A stretch of DNA of 64,000 nucleotides, from positions 1 to 64,000 of the forward strand of contig CAMAWU010000002.1 in assembly GCA_945862025.1 (NCBI GenBank). Reading direction: 5' to 3'. The position numbers were made by a program, and so were the translations under genes. The DNA comes from Ferrithrix thermotolerans DSM 19514 (GTDB lineage Bacteria > Actinomycetota > Acidimicrobiia > Acidimicrobiales > Ilumatobacteraceae). Under the pieces are notes generated by a model, which searched no databases, was not told the DNA's origin, and saw nothing but the letters and a program-made list of their open reading frames with translations. This document shows positions 9,843 through 19,784 of the stretch, piece by piece (position 1 is the stretch's first letter; each line of letters opens with the position of its first letter).

Positions 9843-11030
9843 CTAAATCAGTGGTTGCAGATTTGGCAACGGTCGACGTTCTATTTTTTCTCCAAGTCGA
9901 GGGAAGATCTCATCAGCGATGAAATGCATCTGTTCGTTCATCTCATCACGGCTCACGCCTGGATAATCAAAGAAAAAGCAAATGTGTTTCAAATCAAGAA
10001 GTTCTCGCCAAAAGCCAATCGTGTCGACAGCATCATCAAATGAGCCGACGATTTGAATCTTCTGATCAATCGACTCTTGCACAGTCGGGCAGTGATTGAA
10101 AGCAACCTTGCTGCCGTCGGGGTTTCGATAAGAAGAAAATCGACCATACGGCGACAGAAAGTTCGCAAACTCATCGTGACCAGGCTTGCCTTTGATCATT
10201 GCCTTTTCGCGGGTCTTCGCGCAGTGCAGATTGATCACCAGCATTCGGTCTTCGCCAGGCGCTACTGGAGATCCGACCTGTTCGCGAATTTCGGCATAGC
10301 GATCCCATTTTTGTTTCTGGCTGTCAGCGTTTTGCAGCCAGTAGACCGCTTTGTGACCAACTCGCGGTACATATTCAATTGTCTCAGGAGATGTAACAGG
10401 CTGATACACATCTATGTGACGCAGCGGTTTTGGAATCAAAGTTAAATCGTCGACATAACTTCCGCGGTCAGGAATATCATCCGGAGGAAAGACAAAATGT
10501 TTTCCGCGATATGAGAACCGCTCGTTATACCACGCAAGTTTGATTATTTCCAGACTTTCTTCGAACACTTCTCGGTTGATGCGATCATGTTCAGCACTCA
10601 TTGCGTTGTCTCCAGATGCAACAACAGTGCCAAGACTCCAGGCTTCGCGAGGCACTGTGCCACGACCGACGCCGAACTCCATTCGACCGCCCGTAACAAT
10701 GTCGGCTAACGCGAAATCTTCTGCAAGACGAAGTGGATGCCACTGCGGAACAACATTGAACATTTGACCTAAACGGAGATTTTTTGTGACGCTTGTTAAA
10801 TGTTGTCCAAACATTATGAGATTCGGCAATACCTCGTAGCCTTCAAACTGAAAATGATGCTCTGTGAGCCACATCGTGTCTATGCCAACTTGGTCGGCAG
10901 TTTTGGCCCACGAAACGAGGTTTTTATAACACTCAATTACGCTGTCATTGCCGTATCTTCGTTTGGTCGGCGCTACTTTGCCGGCATCATCCATCGGAAC
11001 TGTGCAGAAGAAGTTTGCGTCTACTCTCAT
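9843..11030 (-). CDS. LLM class flavin-dependent oxidoreductase
   Basis: Luciferase-like fold motifs (MWLTEHHF, GRMEFGVGRGTVPREA); start refined to ATG 11030. Confidence 0.85.
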   Translation of the reverse strand: MRVDANFFCTVPMDDAGKVAPTKRRYGNDSVIECYKNLVSWAKTADQVGIDTMWLTEHHFQFEGYEVLPNLIMFGQHLTSVTKNLRLGQMFNVVPQWHPLRLAEDFALADIVTGGRMEFGVGRGTVPREAWSLGTVVASGDNAMSAEHDRINREVFEESLEIIKLAWYNERFSYRGKHFVFPPDDIPDRGSYVDDLTLIPKPLRHIDVYQPVTSPETIEYVPRVGHKAVYWLQNADSQKQKWDRYAEIREQVGSPVAPGEDRMLVINLHCAKTREKAMIKGKPGHDEFANFLSPYGRFSSYRNPDGSKVAFNHCPTVQESIDQKIQIVGSFDDAVDTIGFWRELLDLKHICFFFDYPGVSRDEMNEQMHFIADEIFPRLGEKIERRPLPNLQPLI

Positions 11031-11044
11031 TTTCTCAGAATACC

Positions 11045-11806
11045 TCAGTTGGCATGCCAACATGAATTATCTAACATTACTTTTTTTAAAATTTCAAGAC
11101 GGTCTGTCATAATGCCGTCAACACCTAAATCAAGTAAACGCTTCATCTCAATGGGGTCATCAATTGTCCAGACATGAACCTGAAGATCAGCGCGGTGCGT
11201 CGCGTCAACAAATTTTCGATCCACGATAGTTAGCAGACCCTGACTTACTGGTACTTGTGCTGCGTGAATGTTGCGAAACTTGGTTGTTGTTTTGACCCAA
11301 CTTCCGAGCCGCAACTTTGTGACATCACGCGGACCCATCGAAGTGCAAAGTTTGTCGCCAAAAGTTTCCCGCAAATGATTTAGGCGCTTATCGCTGAATG
11401 AGCCAATACACACTCTTTCGAATAGATCGCCGCGGGCGAGTCTGGTCTCAAGTGGTTGTAGTGCTTGGTCAGATTTACAGTCGATGTTGATGTGAGCGTC
11501 GGGCCAAGTTGCAATTAAATCTTCAAGCAGTGGTATCGGTTCGATCCCGTTGACCCGTGCCTGTGAAACTTCTGCGTAGTCAAGTTCGCTGATTTTTCCT
11601 GGTCGTCCGCAAGTACGCGATAGATCATCGTCGTGAAACGCGAGTAATACACCGTCACGCGTGACATGCACATCCGTCTCTATATATATGTATCCGAGAT
11701 CCATTGCTTTTTGAAACGCTGGCATAGTGTTTTCGGGAGCATCGCTGGCACCGCCACGATGGGCAAAAGCAATTGGTGTTTTGTGTTTTAGAAAGGGATG
11801 TAACAC
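11045..11806 (-). CDS. Glycerophosphodiester phosphodiesterase
   Basis: FAHRGGASDAPENTMPAF, IETDVHVTRDGVLLAFHDDDL. Confidence 0.9.
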   Translation of the reverse strand: MLHPFLKHKTPIAFAHRGGASDAPENTMPAFQKAMDLGYIYIETDVHVTRDGVLLAFHDDDLSRTCGRPGKISELDYAEVSQARVNGIEPIPLLEDLIATWPDAHINIDCKSDQALQPLETRLARGDLFERVCIGSFSDKRLNHLRETFGDKLCTSMGPRDVTKLRLGSWVKTTTKFRNIHAAQVPVSQGLLTIVDRKFVDATHRADLQVHVWTIDDPIEMKRLLDLGVDGIMTDRLEILKKVMLDNSCWHAN

Positions 11807-11833
11807 GACGGCAAAGTTGCTGCTCGCGACCGA

Positions 11834-13387
11834 CTAAATCGCGCGCCCTGCATTCTTCCAATATTCGTCTTTGAGTAGCCGCTTGTAAAGTTTGCCCGTC
11901 GGGTGGCGCGGTAACTCGGCGCGAAAATCTATTGATCGCGGGCATTTCAGATCAGCCAAAGATTCTCTGCAGAAGGTCTTCAGTATTAGTTCAAGTTCGG
12001 CCGCTTGCTCTGGCGTTGTTGGCATTTTGGTAGGTTGCACCACTGCTTTAACTTCTTCACCGAACTCGTCGTTGGGAACGCCGAACACAGCAACATCAAT
12101 CACAAGTGGATGATTTATCAAAATATTTTCGGCTTCTTGTGGATAAATATTTACTCCACCCGAAATAATCATAAATGCTTTGCGGTCTGTCAGGTATAAA
12201 TAATTATCAGCATCGAGGTAGCCGACATCACCAAGAGTCGTCCATCCACGACCGAGTGGATCTCTCGAACTCTTAGTTTTTTCTGGATCGTTGTGATATT
12301 CGAAAACAGCTTTGCTCTCAAAATAGATTGTGCCTGGTTCAAGAGTCGGCAGTTCATTGCCCTGATCATCGCAAATATGAATCACAGCGTTGATTGAGGT
12401 GCCAACTGTGCCCGGGTGGGCGAGCCACTGCTCTGAATTGCAATAAACAAAACCGTTGCCTTCGCTACCGGCGTAGTACTCATGAATTATTGGTCCCCAC
12501 CAATTAATCATTTTGTGTTTCACTTCGATTGGACACGGAGCCGCTGCATGCATCGCGCAACGAAGACTCGTCATGTCGTAATTAAGTCGTGTCGCCTCGT
12601 CGAGTTTCAACATCCGCACGAACATCGTTGGCACAAGTTGCGAATGAGTTACCTTAAAACGCGCAATTAGTTTTAGATATTCTTCTGGGTCAAAGTGCTC
12701 CATGATTATCGCGGTGCCACCAAGTCGTTGCGCAGTCATTGTGAAACGCAATGGCGCCGAATGATAGAGCGGGGCTGGTGAAAGATAAGTCGTCTTGTCG
12801 TCCATCGCAAAAAGCATTTGGCACAGAGCGGTCAGTCCAGTTGGCGTACCAAGAGGCGTCATTGCCAACCCGAGTTTGACGCCCTTAGGACGACCTGTCG
12901 TGCCACTTGAGTAGAGCATGTCAATGCCATCGATTCGATTAGGTAATTCTGTAGTTGGAGAGTTGGCGACAGTATCTTCAAACGAGTCGTACCCAGCAAC
13001 TGTTCCGTCAAGCATCAAACGCAATTTCACTTTTGGTGTTCTTGAATTGAGTTCAACGGCTTGGTCAGATTTGTATTTGCTCGTGATAAATGCTTTTGCG
13101 CCACAATCGTCGACGATGTAGCTAAGTTCATCGGTCGTTAAACGCGAAGAGCAAGCCGTATAGATCAGGCCCGCGTAGTGGCAACCCCAAAGAATTTCAA
13201 AATAGCGTGGATGATTCTCTAAACAAAATGCAATGTGGTCGCCAACTTTTAGGCCCGCATTACGCAACACATGACTCAGGGCATTGGCGCGAGCATCCAA
13301 TTCTGCAAAGGTTGTAATAGCCCCCGTCGCGGCCATTATTACTGCCGGACGATTTGGATCTTGTAACGCCACTGAACCAGGAAACAT
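11834..13387 (-). CDS. AMP-dependent acyl-CoA synthetase/ligase
   Basis: MLYSSGTTGRPKGVKLG; GWTTLGDVGYLDADNYLYLTDR; PTGKLYKR. Confidence 0.9.
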   Translation of the reverse strand: MFPGSVALQDPNRPAVIMAATGAITTFAELDARANALSHVLRNAGLKVGDHIAFCLENHPRYFEILWGCHYAGLIYTACSSRLTTDELSYIVDDCGAKAFITSKYKSDQAVELNSRTPKVKLRLMLDGTVAGYDSFEDTVANSPTTELPNRIDGIDMLYSSGTTGRPKGVKLGLAMTPLGTPTGLTALCQMLFAMDDKTTYLSPAPLYHSAPLRFTMTAQRLGGTAIIMEHFDPEEYLKLIARFKVTHSQLVPTMFVRMLKLDEATRLNYDMTSLRCAMHAAAPCPIEVKHKMINWWGPIIHEYYAGSEGNGFVYCNSEQWLAHPGTVGTSINAVIHICDDQGNELPTLEPGTIYFESKAVFEYHNDPEKTKSSRDPLGRGWTTLGDVGYLDADNYLYLTDRKAFMIISGGVNIYPQEAENILINHPLVIDVAVFGVPNDEFGEEVKAVVQPTKMPTTPEQAAELELILKTFCRESLADLKCPRSIDFRAELPRHPTGKLYKRLLKDEYWKNAGRAI

Positions 13388-13531
13388 AACTGCAACCTAG
13401 TCAATCTCGGTCACAAATCAAAAATTCGGTTGTACTCACACGAGAAGTACGTTGGCATAAAGTGCTTCAAGTCGGTTTGCAACTTGGCGACACAGTATCT
13501 TTAACTAGGTTGCTCGAACAAGGAGATTTGA

Positions 13532-14737
13532 ATGACTACAGTTGAGGCCGAAACAATTGTTACCGACGCTGAAGTTGAGCGTCGTGTCGAAAAATTGCTT
13601 AGCGAATTTCCTCCAAGTTCAACCTCAGCGGTTAAATTTCTTGGCGCGCAATTTGATGCTGGTCTGGCGTGGGTGCACTTCGCTGAAGGAAGTGGCGGAA
13701 TCAACGCGTCGCCGAAACATCAAAAAATTGTCAACGAAGCGATTTCAGCTGCTGGTGGTCCGTCAAGTTATATGCGTAATCCGATCGGCTACGGAATGTG
13801 TGCGCCGACTCTTTCGCAGTGGGGTACACGTGAACAGGTCAAGAAATATATGCGACCGTTATATACGGGTGAAGAAATTTGGTGTCAGTTGTTTTCTGAA
13901 CCTGGTTCGGGTTCAGATTTTGCAGGACTCTCTGCCAAAGGTGTTCGCGATGGTGATGAATGGATTATTAACGGTCAAAAAGTTTGGACAACTCTCGCTC
14001 ACTTATCAAAGTGGGGATTGCTAGTTGTTAGAACAGATGCCCAAGCATTTAAACATGCAGGGCTCACAGCGGTGATTGTAGATATGCAAGCACCAGGTGT
14101 TGAAGTGCGACCTCTGCGTCAGATAACTGGTGAGGCAGAATTTAATGAAGTTTATTTTACAGATGTCAGAGTTGCCGTTGAGGAAACTCTCGGCAAAGCG
14201 GGCGACGGTTGGCGAGTGAGTCTGACAACATTAATGAACGAGCGTGTTGCGATTGGTGGAGCGATACCACGAAAGGCAACTGGTCCGATTAAAGAGGCTG
14301 TCAAACTTTGGGAAGCACTTCCAAAAGATCAGAAGTCGGCTGCAACACAAGATCAACTGATGAAGTTGTGGATTAAAGCAGAGGTCTTGCGGCTTACAAA
14401 TATTCGGGCAGGGCAGAACCGTCGGATGGGAACGCCTGGTCCAGAGGGCTCAATTGGCAAAGTTGCTAGTGCTGAACTCAATAAAGACACATATGAGTTT
14501 TGTGTAGATCTGATGGGTGCAAATGGAATGCTTTATGGAAGTTATGCGCTCGTGCGTCCTGAAACTGCAATGAGTTTTGATTCGGTGCCAAAAGCATTTC
14601 TGCGTAGTCGAGCCAACAGCATCGAAGGTGGGACAACCGAAGTGATGAAAAACATTTTGGGTGAAAGAATGTTGGGGCTACCTGGTGATGTGCGAGTTGA
14701 CCGCGACAAGCCCTGGAGTGAAGTGCCGAGAAATTAG
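13532..14737 (+). CDS. Acyl-CoA dehydrogenase family protein
   Basis: QLFSEPGSGSDFAGL, GQKVWTT, IEGGTTEVMKNILGERMLGLP; SD AAGGAG. Confidence 0.92.
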   Translation: MTTVEAETIVTDAEVERRVEKLLSEFPPSSTSAVKFLGAQFDAGLAWVHFAEGSGGINASPKHQKIVNEAISAAGGPSSYMRNPIGYGMCAPTLSQWGTREQVKKYMRPLYTGEEIWCQLFSEPGSGSDFAGLSAKGVRDGDEWIINGQKVWTTLAHLSKWGLLVVRTDAQAFKHAGLTAVIVDMQAPGVEVRPLRQITGEAEFNEVYFTDVRVAVEETLGKAGDGWRVSLTTLMNERVAIGGAIPRKATGPIKEAVKLWEALPKDQKSAATQDQLMKLWIKAEVLRLTNIRAGQNRRMGTPGPEGSIGKVASAELNKDTYEFCVDLMGANGMLYGSYALVRPETAMSFDSVPKAFLRSRANSIEGGTTEVMKNILGERMLGLPGDVRVDRDKPWSEVPRN

Positions 14738-14766
14738 CGCGTGAAATTAGCGCGTGAAATTAGCGG
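14730..14766. repeat. 13-bp tandem repeat GAAATTAGCGCGT, about 3 units
   Basis: Copies at 14730, 14743, 14756 (last partial); covers the stop codons of both convergent genes. Confidence 0.85.
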
Positions 14767-15797
14767 GCAAGTAATGCCAGCACAGAGCTAGCCGCAGTTT
14801 TTTTATCATCGACGATTCGTCGCGTCGCAAGTGAACCCCCAAGCATTAATGTCGCAACGATTTCAACTGATGTTTGAAGTTGTCGAATGTGTCTTGGAGG
14901 CGGAAAGTATTCCTCCTCTTGGGCGATTTTTACTTCGCGGACTCCATTGCGCGGTGCGAGCAATTGAATGATCTCGACAACAAGTTCTTCAGGCGCCGAG
15001 GCACCTGCAGTTACGCCAATCGTGCCAGAAAGATCGCTCGGCAGTTCGCTTGCATCGTTGACGCGATAAACATTTTTACAACCACAGTCTCTGGCAAGTT
15101 TTTCAAGTGCTCTCGTGTTCGACGAGTTGTCAGATCCGATCACGATTATTGCGTCGCACTTCGTGGCGATTTCCATTAAAGCGCCTTGCCTATTTGTTGT
15201 GGCGAAGCAAAGATCGCTTTTTCCTGGCGACCAGACCTGCGGATACTTCACTTTCACGGCGTCGGCGACATCCTTCCAATCGCGATGCGACAGCGTTGTC
15301 TGAGCGAGAATCGCAACTGGTTCAGTGAAGTTTTTCAGCGCCGCAACTTCGTCAAGAGTTTCAACTCGCGAGATCGAGTCAGGTGCGACTGCCATAGTCC
15401 CGACTGCTTCTTCGTGTCCTTCGTGACCGATATAGACAATGTGGTAGCCCTTGGTGGCTCGAGTTTTCACTTCGTGATGAACTTTGGTTACCAAAGGACA
15501 CACCGAATCAACGACATAACTTCCGAGTTCGCGTGCTGCGGCAACTACCTGCGGAGCAGAACCGTGTGCCGAAAGCATGATTGGGCGACCTTTGGGTATC
15601 TCGCTTAAATCATCGACGAAGATCACTCCAAGATTCTTGAATCGATCAACGACGATTTTGTTATGGACTATCTCGTGGTAGCAATAAACAGGAGCGTCAA
15701 AAGTTCGCACCATCCATGCCAAGGCTTTGATCGCCATCTCAACTCCAGCACAAAATCCACGAGGCGACGCGAGGATAACTTCGTCGACGTTATTCAC
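14760..15797 (-). CDS. ispH: 4-hydroxy-3-methylbut-2-enyl diphosphate reductase
   Basis: VDEVILASPRGFCAGVEMAIKAL; SVCPLVTKVH; TAGASAPEELV. Start refined to GTG 15797; the longer ORF to 16214 is antisense to der. Confidence 0.93.
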   Translation of the reverse strand: MNNVDEVILASPRGFCAGVEMAIKALAWMVRTFDAPVYCYHEIVHNKIVVDRFKNLGVIFVDDLSEIPKGRPIMLSAHGSAPQVVAAARELGSYVVDSVCPLVTKVHHEVKTRATKGYHIVYIGHEGHEEAVGTMAVAPDSISRVETLDEVAALKNFTEPVAILAQTTLSHRDWKDVADAVKVKYPQVWSPGKSDLCFATTNRQGALMEIATKCDAIIVIGSDNSSNTRALEKLARDCGCKNVYRVNDASELPSDLSGTIGVTAGASAPEELVVEIIQLLAPRNGVREVKIAQEEEYFPPPRHIRQLQTSVEIVATLMLGGSLATRRIVDDKKTAASSVLALLAR

Positions 15798-15840
15798 TGC
15801 TTCGAAGATTACCTTGCCAATGCAACGGTAAACTGCTGGC

Positions 15841-17172
15841 GTGACAACATCTCTAGCAACCGTTGTCATTGTCGGTCGGCCAAATGTTGGCAAGAGCACA
15901 CTTTTCAACAGATTTATGGGTTCGCAGGTAGCGATCGTGCAAGATACTCCAGGCGTAACTCGCGACAGATTTGAACGAAAAGTTGAGTGGCAAGGTCGGC
16001 ACTTCAATGTCGTTGATACGGGTGGATGGATGCCCGGCGGAACTGAACTCGACGCAAAAGTCAGTCGCCAAGTTGAATCGGCAGTGAAAGAAGCCGATCT
16101 AGTTCTATTTGTGGTCGACTCTGCAGCCGGAGTTCTAGATGACGACCAAGCAATCGCTAAATGGTTGCGTACAAGTGGAAAAGAAGTGCTTGTCGTTTCA
16201 AACAAGGTTGACACCGATAAGCGTGAATTTGATAAGTGGGAGTTTTTATCTCTAGGTTTAGGTGATCCATTTCCGGTTTCCGCGCTACACGGGCGAAAAG
16301 CAGGCGATGTGCTTGACGAAATTTTAATTCGGGTTCCGCGGCGCGAGGGCGATGATCAAGCTGAGGTTGAAGTCGAACGGCAAGGCCCGAACCGAACTCC
16401 TGGTATTCCGCGCGTTTCGATAGTTGGTCGACCGAATGTTGGCAAGAGCACACTTTTTAATCGTCTCGTCGGGCAAGATCGTGCAGTCGTTCACGACATG
16501 CCTGGTACAACTCGAGACTCAATCGACACGGTCGTTGAAACACCCGATGGGCCAATGATGTTTGTCGACACTGCCGGAATGCGCAGACGAAGTCGTGTCG
16601 ATGAATCAACTGAGTATTACTCGTTTGTTCGAGCGTTGCGAGCCGTTGACGAATCAGATATTGCGTTGCTCGTAATAGATGCAACCGAAGGTATTACGAG
16701 TCAAGATCAAAGACTTGCTGAACGAATTGATGCCTCTGGTAGCCCTGTGGTCGTGGTTCTTAATAAGTGGGAAATGCTAAACGCAGATCAGCGTGCCGAA
16801 ATAGATATTGAAATCGGTCGTAAATTATTTTTCGTTGGCGATGCACCAGTATTGAAGATGTCAGCGTTAACTGGCAAAGGTGTGCAGAAGTTGCGACCAG
16901 TGTTGCAAGATTCAATTGAGCAATATCATCGTCGCGTTCCAACTCGCGATGTCAACAGGGTGATAGCGCGCGCGCAACAACAGCAACCAGCCCCAAGTGG
17001 TGGACGAGTTTTGTATGCGTTGCAAGGTGCGTCTGATCCACCGACGTTTACTTTGTTTGTTAATAAAGAGTTACCGCCAACCTATTTGAGATACCTCGAG
17101 CGATCAATTCGAGAAGGTTTTGAATTCGGTTCCGTGCCGATCAAGATTCGCGTACGCAAGCGGGCAGAGTAG
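15841..17172 (+). CDS. der: Ribosome biogenesis GTPase Der (EngA)
   Basis: Two GTPase domains, each with GRPNVGKSTLFNR and NKVD/NKWE. Confidence 0.95.
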   Translation: MTTSLATVVIVGRPNVGKSTLFNRFMGSQVAIVQDTPGVTRDRFERKVEWQGRHFNVVDTGGWMPGGTELDAKVSRQVESAVKEADLVLFVVDSAAGVLDDDQAIAKWLRTSGKEVLVVSNKVDTDKREFDKWEFLSLGLGDPFPVSALHGRKAGDVLDEILIRVPRREGDDQAEVEVERQGPNRTPGIPRVSIVGRPNVGKSTLFNRLVGQDRAVVHDMPGTTRDSIDTVVETPDGPMMFVDTAGMRRRSRVDESTEYYSFVRALRAVDESDIALLVIDATEGITSQDQRLAERIDASGSPVVVVLNKWEMLNADQRAEIDIEIGRKLFFVGDAPVLKMSALTGKGVQKLRPVLQDSIEQYHRRVPTRDVNRVIARAQQQQPAPSGGRVLYALQGASDPPTFTLFVNKELPPTYLRYLERSIREGFEFGSVPIKIRVRKRAE

Positions 17173-17178
17173 AGATCG

Positions 17179-17430
17179 ATGCCGTGGTGTGAGCCTTGTG
17201 CAAAATATTTTGCACCGACGGCGCTGACTACTTCGGGTGACTGTCCGACTTGTGGGGTTCGCGCAATCGCCGCCGATATTCATGGTCGGGTTACTGCCAA
17301 AAATCTTGACCTTCGTGCACTAGCAGCCGCTGGTGATCCGGGTTCAGAAAAAGTTCCGTGGCACTTTAAGTTGCTAGTTGCGTTGCTGGTGGTTTATTTG
17401 GGCTGGAGAATTGTTTCGCTATTTCTGTAA
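17179..17430 (+). CDS. Small zinc-ribbon membrane protein
   Basis: Two CxxC motifs plus C-terminal hydrophobic helix. Confidence 0.6.
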   Translation: MPWCEPCAKYFAPTALTTSGDCPTCGVRAIAADIHGRVTAKNLDLRALAAAGDPGSEKVPWHFKLLVALLVVYLGWRIVSLFL

Positions 17431-17463
17431 AGGGCTCAAAGTAGAATAGGGTGACTATCGTTG

Positions 17464-17537
17464 CGGGCTGTAGCGCAGCTTGGTTAGCGCGCTTGTCTGG
17501 GGGACAAGAGGTCGGAAGTTCAAATCTTCTCAGCCCG
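17464..17537 (+). tRNA. tRNA-Pro (anticodon GGG)
   Basis: Acceptor CGGGCTG/CAGCCCG, anticodon arm CTTGT-CTGGGGG-ACAAG, T arm GGAAG-TTCAAAT-CTTCT; CCA not encoded. Confidence 0.93.
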
Positions 17538-17616
17538 ACTATTTTTCTGATTCGCTTTTTGTCTAGGATCTAGCAGTCGTAAAGATAAATAGCTTTGAAA
17601 GACAACAGGGGGAACA

Positions 17617-18813
17617 ATGAAATTGGCAGACCGTTTGAATCGTCTGGGTACCGAAACGGCCTTTGCTGTTGCCGCCACGGCTGCTGATTGGGTCTCAAAA
17701 GGCAATGAAGTTTTTCCATTTCATCTCGGTGACCTGAATCTTGCAACACCCGAAAATATTTCAAATGCAATGCAACAAGCTGTTGCCCAAGGCAAGACGG
17801 GTTACTGCCCGAATGCAGGTATTGCACCACTTCGCTTGGCACTCGCGCAAAGTCTTGGTCAACAACGAAATGTAATTTTCGCACCTGAAAACATTGCCGT
17901 GCAACCGGGTGGAAAGCCAGTGATCGGAAAGTTCCTGCGCAGTGTGATGAATCCTGGAGATGAGGTGTTGTACCCGAATCCGGGTTTCCCGATCTATGAG
18001 AGCCAAATTGAATTTAACGATGGTGTTGCCGTGCCTTACCGTTACCTTGACACCGAAAATGGCTTCCAAATTGACTTAGATTATTTGACTTCGAAAATTA
18101 ATTCAAACACGAGAGCGCTAATACTCAATGATCAGCAGAATCCATTGGCAGCAGAAATGACAGACGATGAGCGTCAAGCACTTGCCGACTTGGCGATCAA
18201 ACACAATTTGTGGGTGCTGTCGGACGAAGCATATTTTGACATCCGATATGCGGGCGAAAGCAAAAGTATCGTTTCGCTGCCAGGGATGCTTGAGCGCACT
18301 GTGATCTTGTACACATTTTCGAAAAAGTTTGCGATGACTGGTTGGCGACTTGGTGCAGCCATCGGGCCAGTTGAACTAATTGATCGCATTTCTAAATTAA
18401 ATACGAACGAAGAGAGTTGTACCGCGCAGTTTGTGCAATGGGCGGGGGTTGAAGCGATCACCGGTGATCAATCAGGTGCAAGCGAATTGGTGCGTGTCTT
18501 GAAGACTCGTCGTGATGCGACGATCGCGGGTATTAATAATGTTCACGGGATGCGAGTACACACTCCAAATAGCGCGTTTTATGTTTTCCCTGAGGTTTCA
18601 CAGACGATGGCTCGTACAGGACATGACGATGTAGCAAAATTCGCATCGGATGCACTTCATAATTCGGGGATGTCATTTTGTACACGAAAACATTTTGGTC
18701 GTCCACTTAGCGATGAGCACGGAAATTACATTCGACTCGCCTACAGCGGTATCAATAATCCGCAAATTGAAAAAGGGCTAAGTCGTTTGGCGGATTGGGT
18801 TAATTCAAAATGA
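17617..18813 (+). CDS. PLP-dependent class I/II aminotransferase
   Basis: LSDEAYFDIRY; YTFSKKFAMTGWRLG Schiff-base Lys region; SD AGGGGG. Confidence 0.88.
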   Translation: MKLADRLNRLGTETAFAVAATAADWVSKGNEVFPFHLGDLNLATPENISNAMQQAVAQGKTGYCPNAGIAPLRLALAQSLGQQRNVIFAPENIAVQPGGKPVIGKFLRSVMNPGDEVLYPNPGFPIYESQIEFNDGVAVPYRYLDTENGFQIDLDYLTSKINSNTRALILNDQQNPLAAEMTDDERQALADLAIKHNLWVLSDEAYFDIRYAGESKSIVSLPGMLERTVILYTFSKKFAMTGWRLGAAIGPVELIDRISKLNTNEESCTAQFVQWAGVEAITGDQSGASELVRVLKTRRDATIAGINNVHGMRVHTPNSAFYVFPEVSQTMARTGHDDVAKFASDALHNSGMSFCTRKHFGRPLSDEHGNYIRLAYSGINNPQIEKGLSRLADWVNSK

Positions 18814-19775
18814 GTTTGAAAGTTGTTGTTACTGGCAAGATTCCATCTGCCGGTTTGAAGACCTTAAGCGATGCAGGAATTACGCCAGTCGCATGGGATG
18901 CAGATCAACCGATGTCTCGGTCAGCATTACTTGAGGCGGTAAAGGGTGCAGAGATACTGATTACTTTGTTAACTGAAAAAGTTGACAGCGAATTATTGGA
19001 CGCAGCGGGTGCGCAACTCAAGGCCGTGTGCAATGTTGCTGTTGGGTATAACAACATTGATGTTGCAGCGTGCACCACGCGAAATGTTCGTGTGACAAAC
19101 ACGCCAGGTGTGCTGACCGATGCGACTGCTGATATTGCTTTCGCATTGGTTCTAATGGTTACACGCAGACTTGGCGAGGGTGAGCGTGTGATTCGAAGCA
19201 AAAATGATTGGCAATGGGGAATGCACTACATGCTCGGCTCAGGAATTCAAAATCGTCAAATCGGAATCGTTGGCATGGGGGCAATTGGCATCGCCACGGC
19301 GCGGCGAGCCAAGGCTTTTGGAATGTCGGTCGCATACTTTTCGCGGTCTAAGATCGCCGAAGAAACTGCTTTCGAACTTGATGCCAAACAACTTTCATTC
19401 GATGAGTTGTTAGCGACCAGCGACATCGTTTCAATTCATTGCCCATCAAATGAATCAACTCACCATCTGATTGGTGCAGCGCAGTTTAAGAAAATGAAGA
19501 AGGCTGCTTTCTTGATCAACACCGCCCGCGGTCCGATAGTAAATGAACAAGAACTAGTTGATGCTTTAGTTTCGTCAGATATTGCTGGTGCAGGACTTGA
19601 TGTTTTTGAGTTTGAACCACAAGTGAATGCTGGGTTGTTGAATCTAGAGAATGTCGTTCTGATTCCGCATTTGGGCTCGGCAACAGCAGAGACGCGTGCC
19701 GCGATGGCAACTTTGGCTGCTACAAATGCCGTTGCAGTTGCTAACGGTCAAATCCCGCCGACTCCAGTTAATTAA
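18810..19775 (+). CDS. D-2-hydroxyacid dehydrogenase (glyoxylate/hydroxypyruvate reductase-like)
   Basis: GIVGMGAIGIATARRAKAFGM; INTARGPIVNE; GLDVFEFEP; overlaps upstream aminotransferase by 4 bp. Confidence 0.88.
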   Translation: MSLKVVVTGKIPSAGLKTLSDAGITPVAWDADQPMSRSALLEAVKGAEILITLLTEKVDSELLDAAGAQLKAVCNVAVGYNNIDVAACTTRNVRVTNTPGVLTDATADIAFALVLMVTRRLGEGERVIRSKNDWQWGMHYMLGSGIQNRQIGIVGMGAIGIATARRAKAFGMSVAYFSRSKIAEETAFELDAKQLSFDELLATSDIVSIHCPSNESTHHLIGAAQFKKMKKAAFLINTARGPIVNEQELVDALVSSDIAGAGLDVFEFEPQVNAGLLNLENVVLIPHLGSATAETRAAMATLAATNAVAVANGQIPPTPVN

Positions 19776-19784
19776 TCGGCACAA

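Noticed and set aside
15798-16214. N-terminal extension of the ispH ORF (484-aa version)
   Set aside because: Antisense to the first GTPase domain of der; IspH homology begins at VDEVILASPRGFCAG, just after GTG 15797
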